From the NCBI GenBank assembly GCA_964343195.1, contig CAYFIR010000205.1, positions 1 to 6,940 of the forward strand: a stretch of 6,940 nt of DNA, given 5' to 3'. Shown piece by piece: positions 4,868 through 6,940 of this stretch. Source of the DNA: CAYVAP01 sp964343195 (GTDB lineage Bacteria > Bacteroidota > Bacteroidia > J057). The notes below the pieces were generated by a model. That model ran no database searches. It was not told the origin of the DNA and saw only the letters and a program-made list of their open reading frames with translations. Each line of letters begins with the position of its first letter. The first letter of the stretch is position 1. A program made the position numbers and the translations under genes.

Positions 4868-5722
4868 ATGGACTTCCTTCTACACCCCGAAACCGATCGC
4901 ATCATCACCCAGGCTCTAAAAGAGGACATTGGAGAAGGTGATCATAGCACACTATCCACTGTTCCTGAGGGACTGACTGCCGGGGCTCGTTGCCTGATCA
5001 AGGACGAAGGGGTCCTGGCGGGAGTGGCCGCTGCCTACCGGGTGCTGGAACTGGTAGATCCCGCGTTGAGGGTAGAAGAAAACCTCGAAGATGGCGCCAG
5101 TGTAAAGCCCGGAGATGTAGCCTTCCAGGTCTTTGGAGACCCCAGATCCATCCTGCAGGCAGAGCGCATCCTGCTCAACATCATGCAGCGCATGAGTGGC
5201 ATAGCTACTGCTACCAGCCAGGCTGTCGCAAAACTGGAAGGGACCCGTTGTCGGCTGCTGGATACCCGTAAAACCACCCCGCTCTTTCGACATTTTGAAA
5301 AGTGGGCCGTGAAGATTGGCGGGGGAGTCAATCACCGATTTGGTCTGTATGATATGATCATGATCAAGGATAACCATGTGGATTATGCCGGATCTATCGA
5401 AAAGGCGTTGACCGCCGCCAAAAACTATATCCAGCAAAAAGGTCTTTCCATTGCCATTGAAGTTGAAACCCGCAACCTCGACGAGGTACAGCAGGTGCTG
5501 GATGCGGGGGGAGCCGACCGCATCATGCTGGATAATATGTCTCCCCAACTCATGACCGAAGCAGTAGCGCTGATCAACGGTCAGGCCGAAACCGAGGCCT
5601 CTGGTGGCATCACCCTGGAGACCTTAGCTGCTGTGGGAGCCACCGGAGTGGATTTTGTATCCATGGGGGCTTTGACACATTCCATCAGGAGTATGGACAT
5701 CAGCCTAAAAGCGATATCGTAA
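4868..5722 (+). CDS. nadC: Nicotinate-nucleotide pyrophosphorylase (carboxylating), quinolinate phosphoribosyltransferase
   Basis: NadC joins quinolinate and PRPP to give nicotinate mononucleotide, carbon dioxide and pyrophosphate, the step by which de novo synthesis enters NAD metabolism; it acts in the cytoplasm, usually as a dimer or hexamer. The 284 residues match the family. Signatures are EDIGEGDHST (19-28), AERILLNIMQRMSGIAT (98-114), DTRKTTPLFR (132-141), KIGGGVNHRFGLYDMIMIKDNH (149-170; residues Lys149, His156, Arg157, Lys167), EVET (198-201), MLDN and EASGGI near the phosphate-binding end, and SMGALTHS. All substrate-contact residues I expect are present. The ATG at 4868 puts the start about 18 residues before EDIGEGD, as in the family; the in-frame ATG at 4769 would add 33 unrelated residues. 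Shine-Dalgarno is absent. A terminator lies upstream, so nadC should have its own promoter. It converges with the next gene, the stops being 30 bases apart. Confidence 0.96.
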   Translation: MDFLLHPETDRIITQALKEDIGEGDHSTLSTVPEGLTAGARCLIKDEGVLAGVAAAYRVLELVDPALRVEENLEDGASVKPGDVAFQVFGDPRSILQAERILLNIMQRMSGIATATSQAVAKLEGTRCRLLDTRKTTPLFRHFEKWAVKIGGGVNHRFGLYDMIMIKDNHVDYAGSIEKALTAAKNYIQQKGLSIAIEVETRNLDEVQQVLDAGGADRIMLDNMSPQLMTEAVALINGQAETEASGGITLETLAAVGATGVDFVSMGALTHSIRSMDISLKAIS

Positions 5723-5752
5723 CCAATGGCCATGAATCCATGATCGCCCTGG

Positions 5753-6868
5753 TCAGGATGCTCTTTCGAACTCCCTTCGGATCTTCTCCCCATGCGCATC
5801 GAGGTGAGGTGGAACTGCCAGTTGTTGAGTCGGTAGGCCATGGGCTATCAGTGAGCGAAGGCCACTTACCCCATCCTCGCTTAGTCTCATGGGCTGTGCC
5901 AATGGGTGCGCCAAAGCCTGTTGCATGTCATTGACGGCACCAGCAGGGACACCTTTTTCGAGGAGGGCACTCAGAAGTTCTGCCTGATTCCACTGCTTCA
6001 GTTTTTCCCTTAGCCATTCATGGACTTCTTTTCTATGCCTCACCCGATCGGAATTTTGGATGAAGGCGGAAGGCACTGCTTGTCCTAACACTTCGCACAA
6101 ACCAGCAAATTGACGGTCGTTACCCACCGCAAGGACTATTCGCCCCCCACAAGAGGTGTCGAAAAGGGTGCCATAGGGGACGATGTTGGGATGATCGCTT
6201 CCTTTGGGTTGGGGGAGCACTCCGCCTACCAGCCAGTTGGTAGCCTGATTGGCGAGGCTGGCCAGACCGCTTTCCAACAGCGAGACAGTTACCCGTTTTC
6301 CCTTGCCAGTTCGCAGCCGTTCGATGTAGGCGAGCAACAGGGCTTCCTTCAGCTGGTGAGCGGCCAGGACATCCATTAGCGCGACGGGCATCTTGTAGAC
6401 GGCATCTGGAGTGCCGTTGAGGTAGGTAAATCCGGACTCTGCCTGGATGATGGCGTCGAAAGCTGGACGGGCCTGATCGGGACCGTAGCCGTTGATCTCG
6501 CCGATGAGCAGGCGGGGATTTTGTGCCAGCAACTCATTGGGGCCGAGCCCCAACCGCTGCGCCTGGCCGGGAACAAAGCTGGTCAGCAGGACATCGGCCT
6601 TTGCAATAAGCCTTTTTAGGAATGCGATGTCGCCGGAAGATTTGAGGTCGAGGGCCAGGGACTCTTTCCCCCAATTGACCGCACAAAAGTAGGCGGGGCG
6701 ATCATCTGATATTTTCTCACTGGCCAGATGCCAGGAGCGGGTAACGTCTCCGTGGGTACGGGGATTCTCTACCTTGATGACCCGAGCGCCCAGTTCTGCG
6801 AAAAACATCCCTACACTGGGGCCTGCGAGTACCCCGGCCAGTTCTATTACGAGTAAGTCCTTAAACAT
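5753..6868 (-). CDS. CaiB/BaiF (type III) CoA-transferase family protein
   Basis: Family members move CoA from one acyl-CoA to another carboxylic acid through an aspartyl-CoA thioester; substrates range from carnitine and oxalate to bile acids and branched acids. The 371 residues are slightly short for the family (about 380-430). The N-terminus LLVIELAGVLAGPSVGMFFAELGARVIKVE (5-34; identity-bearing parts LAGVLAGP and GARVIKVE) is the CoA-binding Rossmann-like start; NWGKESLALDLKS (65-77) and LTSFVPGQAQRLGLG (95-109) follow. Asp166 in ALMD is at the position of the catalytic aspartate. TGKGKRVTVSLLES and VGNDRQF are usual middle signatures, and GVPAGAVND and a C-terminal AVPPHLDAHG complete the fold. 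The start ATG at 6868 gives the standard N-terminus; a weak AGG lies just upstream. The substrate cannot be told from the sequence, and the neighbours give no pathway. Confidence 0.92.
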   Translation of the reverse strand: MFKDLLVIELAGVLAGPSVGMFFAELGARVIKVENPRTHGDVTRSWHLASEKISDDRPAYFCAVNWGKESLALDLKSSGDIAFLKRLIAKADVLLTSFVPGQAQRLGLGPNELLAQNPRLLIGEINGYGPDQARPAFDAIIQAESGFTYLNGTPDAVYKMPVALMDVLAAHQLKEALLLAYIERLRTGKGKRVTVSLLESGLASLANQATNWLVGGVLPQPKGSDHPNIVPYGTLFDTSCGGRIVLAVGNDRQFAGLCEVLGQAVPSAFIQNSDRVRHRKEVHEWLREKLKQWNQAELLSALLEKGVPAGAVNDMQQALAHPLAQPMRLSEDGVSGLRSLIAHGLPTQQLAVPPHLDAHGEKIRREFERAS

Positions 6869-6940
6869 TGCCTATCGGTTTGATTCACTAAGGAACGCGA
6901 GAAAAATAACTTCCCGATTTTACGAAGAGATCTTGTTCGC
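6869..6940 (-). other. Upstream region of the CoA-transferase gene
   Basis: The last 72 bases contain no gene. On the minus strand TATTTTTC (6901-6908) is one base off the TAnnTTTG -7 box and is placed suitably for the CoA-transferase gene, but no -33 TTTG at the right distance was seen. Confidence 0.25.

Noticed and set aside
4952..5548. 198-codon minus-strand frame antisense to nadC
   Set aside because: It is a shadow of nadC, which has every family signature; no independent start signal or family was seen.

Overview
The window looks like chromosomal DNA from a member of the Bacteroidota, perhaps one with mid-range GC such as the Saprospiria/Cytophagia side; genus cannot be told. The evidence is a DUF4783-type secreted protein next to nadC (a pairing I recall from this phylum), a degenerate lipobox, mostly poor Shine-Dalgarno sequences, and promoter-like sites that fit the Bacteroidota -33 TTTG / -7 TAnnTTTG pattern rather than the sigma70 pattern. 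No phage, transposase, CRISPR, tRNA or rRNA gene was seen.

Layout. Bases 1-876 have no convincing gene: an orphan stretch with short degenerate repeats and small hairpins (1-480), a perfect 15-bp inverted repeat (502-544), and a run of hairpins downstream of crcB, two of which look like terminators for minus-strand transcription. Bases 877-3483 hold a minus-strand three-gene cluster read gpmI, then an unknown lipoprotein, then crcB/fluC. The gpmI stop and lipoprotein start share one base. Bases 3484-4220 are a long divergent intergenic region with a candidate promoter at each end. From 4221 the plus strand carries a small exported DUF4783-family protein, a textbook intrinsic terminator, and nadC. 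A convergent CaiB/BaiF-type CoA-transferase gene (minus strand, 5753-6868) closes the window.

How the genes fit together. GpmI makes 2-phosphoglycerate, the substrate of enolase. Enolase is a classical target of fluoride, and CrcB/FluC is the fluoride exit channel, so the minus-strand cluster pairs a glycolytic step with protection of the next one; the lipoprotein between them is unexplained. NadC completes de novo NAD synthesis from quinolinate, although the rest of that pathway is not visible here. The CoA-transferase shows no pathway partner in the window. Most of the window is ordinary housekeeping DNA. The less ordinary parts are the fluoride/glycolysis linkage with its unknown lipoprotein, and the structured non-coding stretches at 1-876 and 3601-4150.
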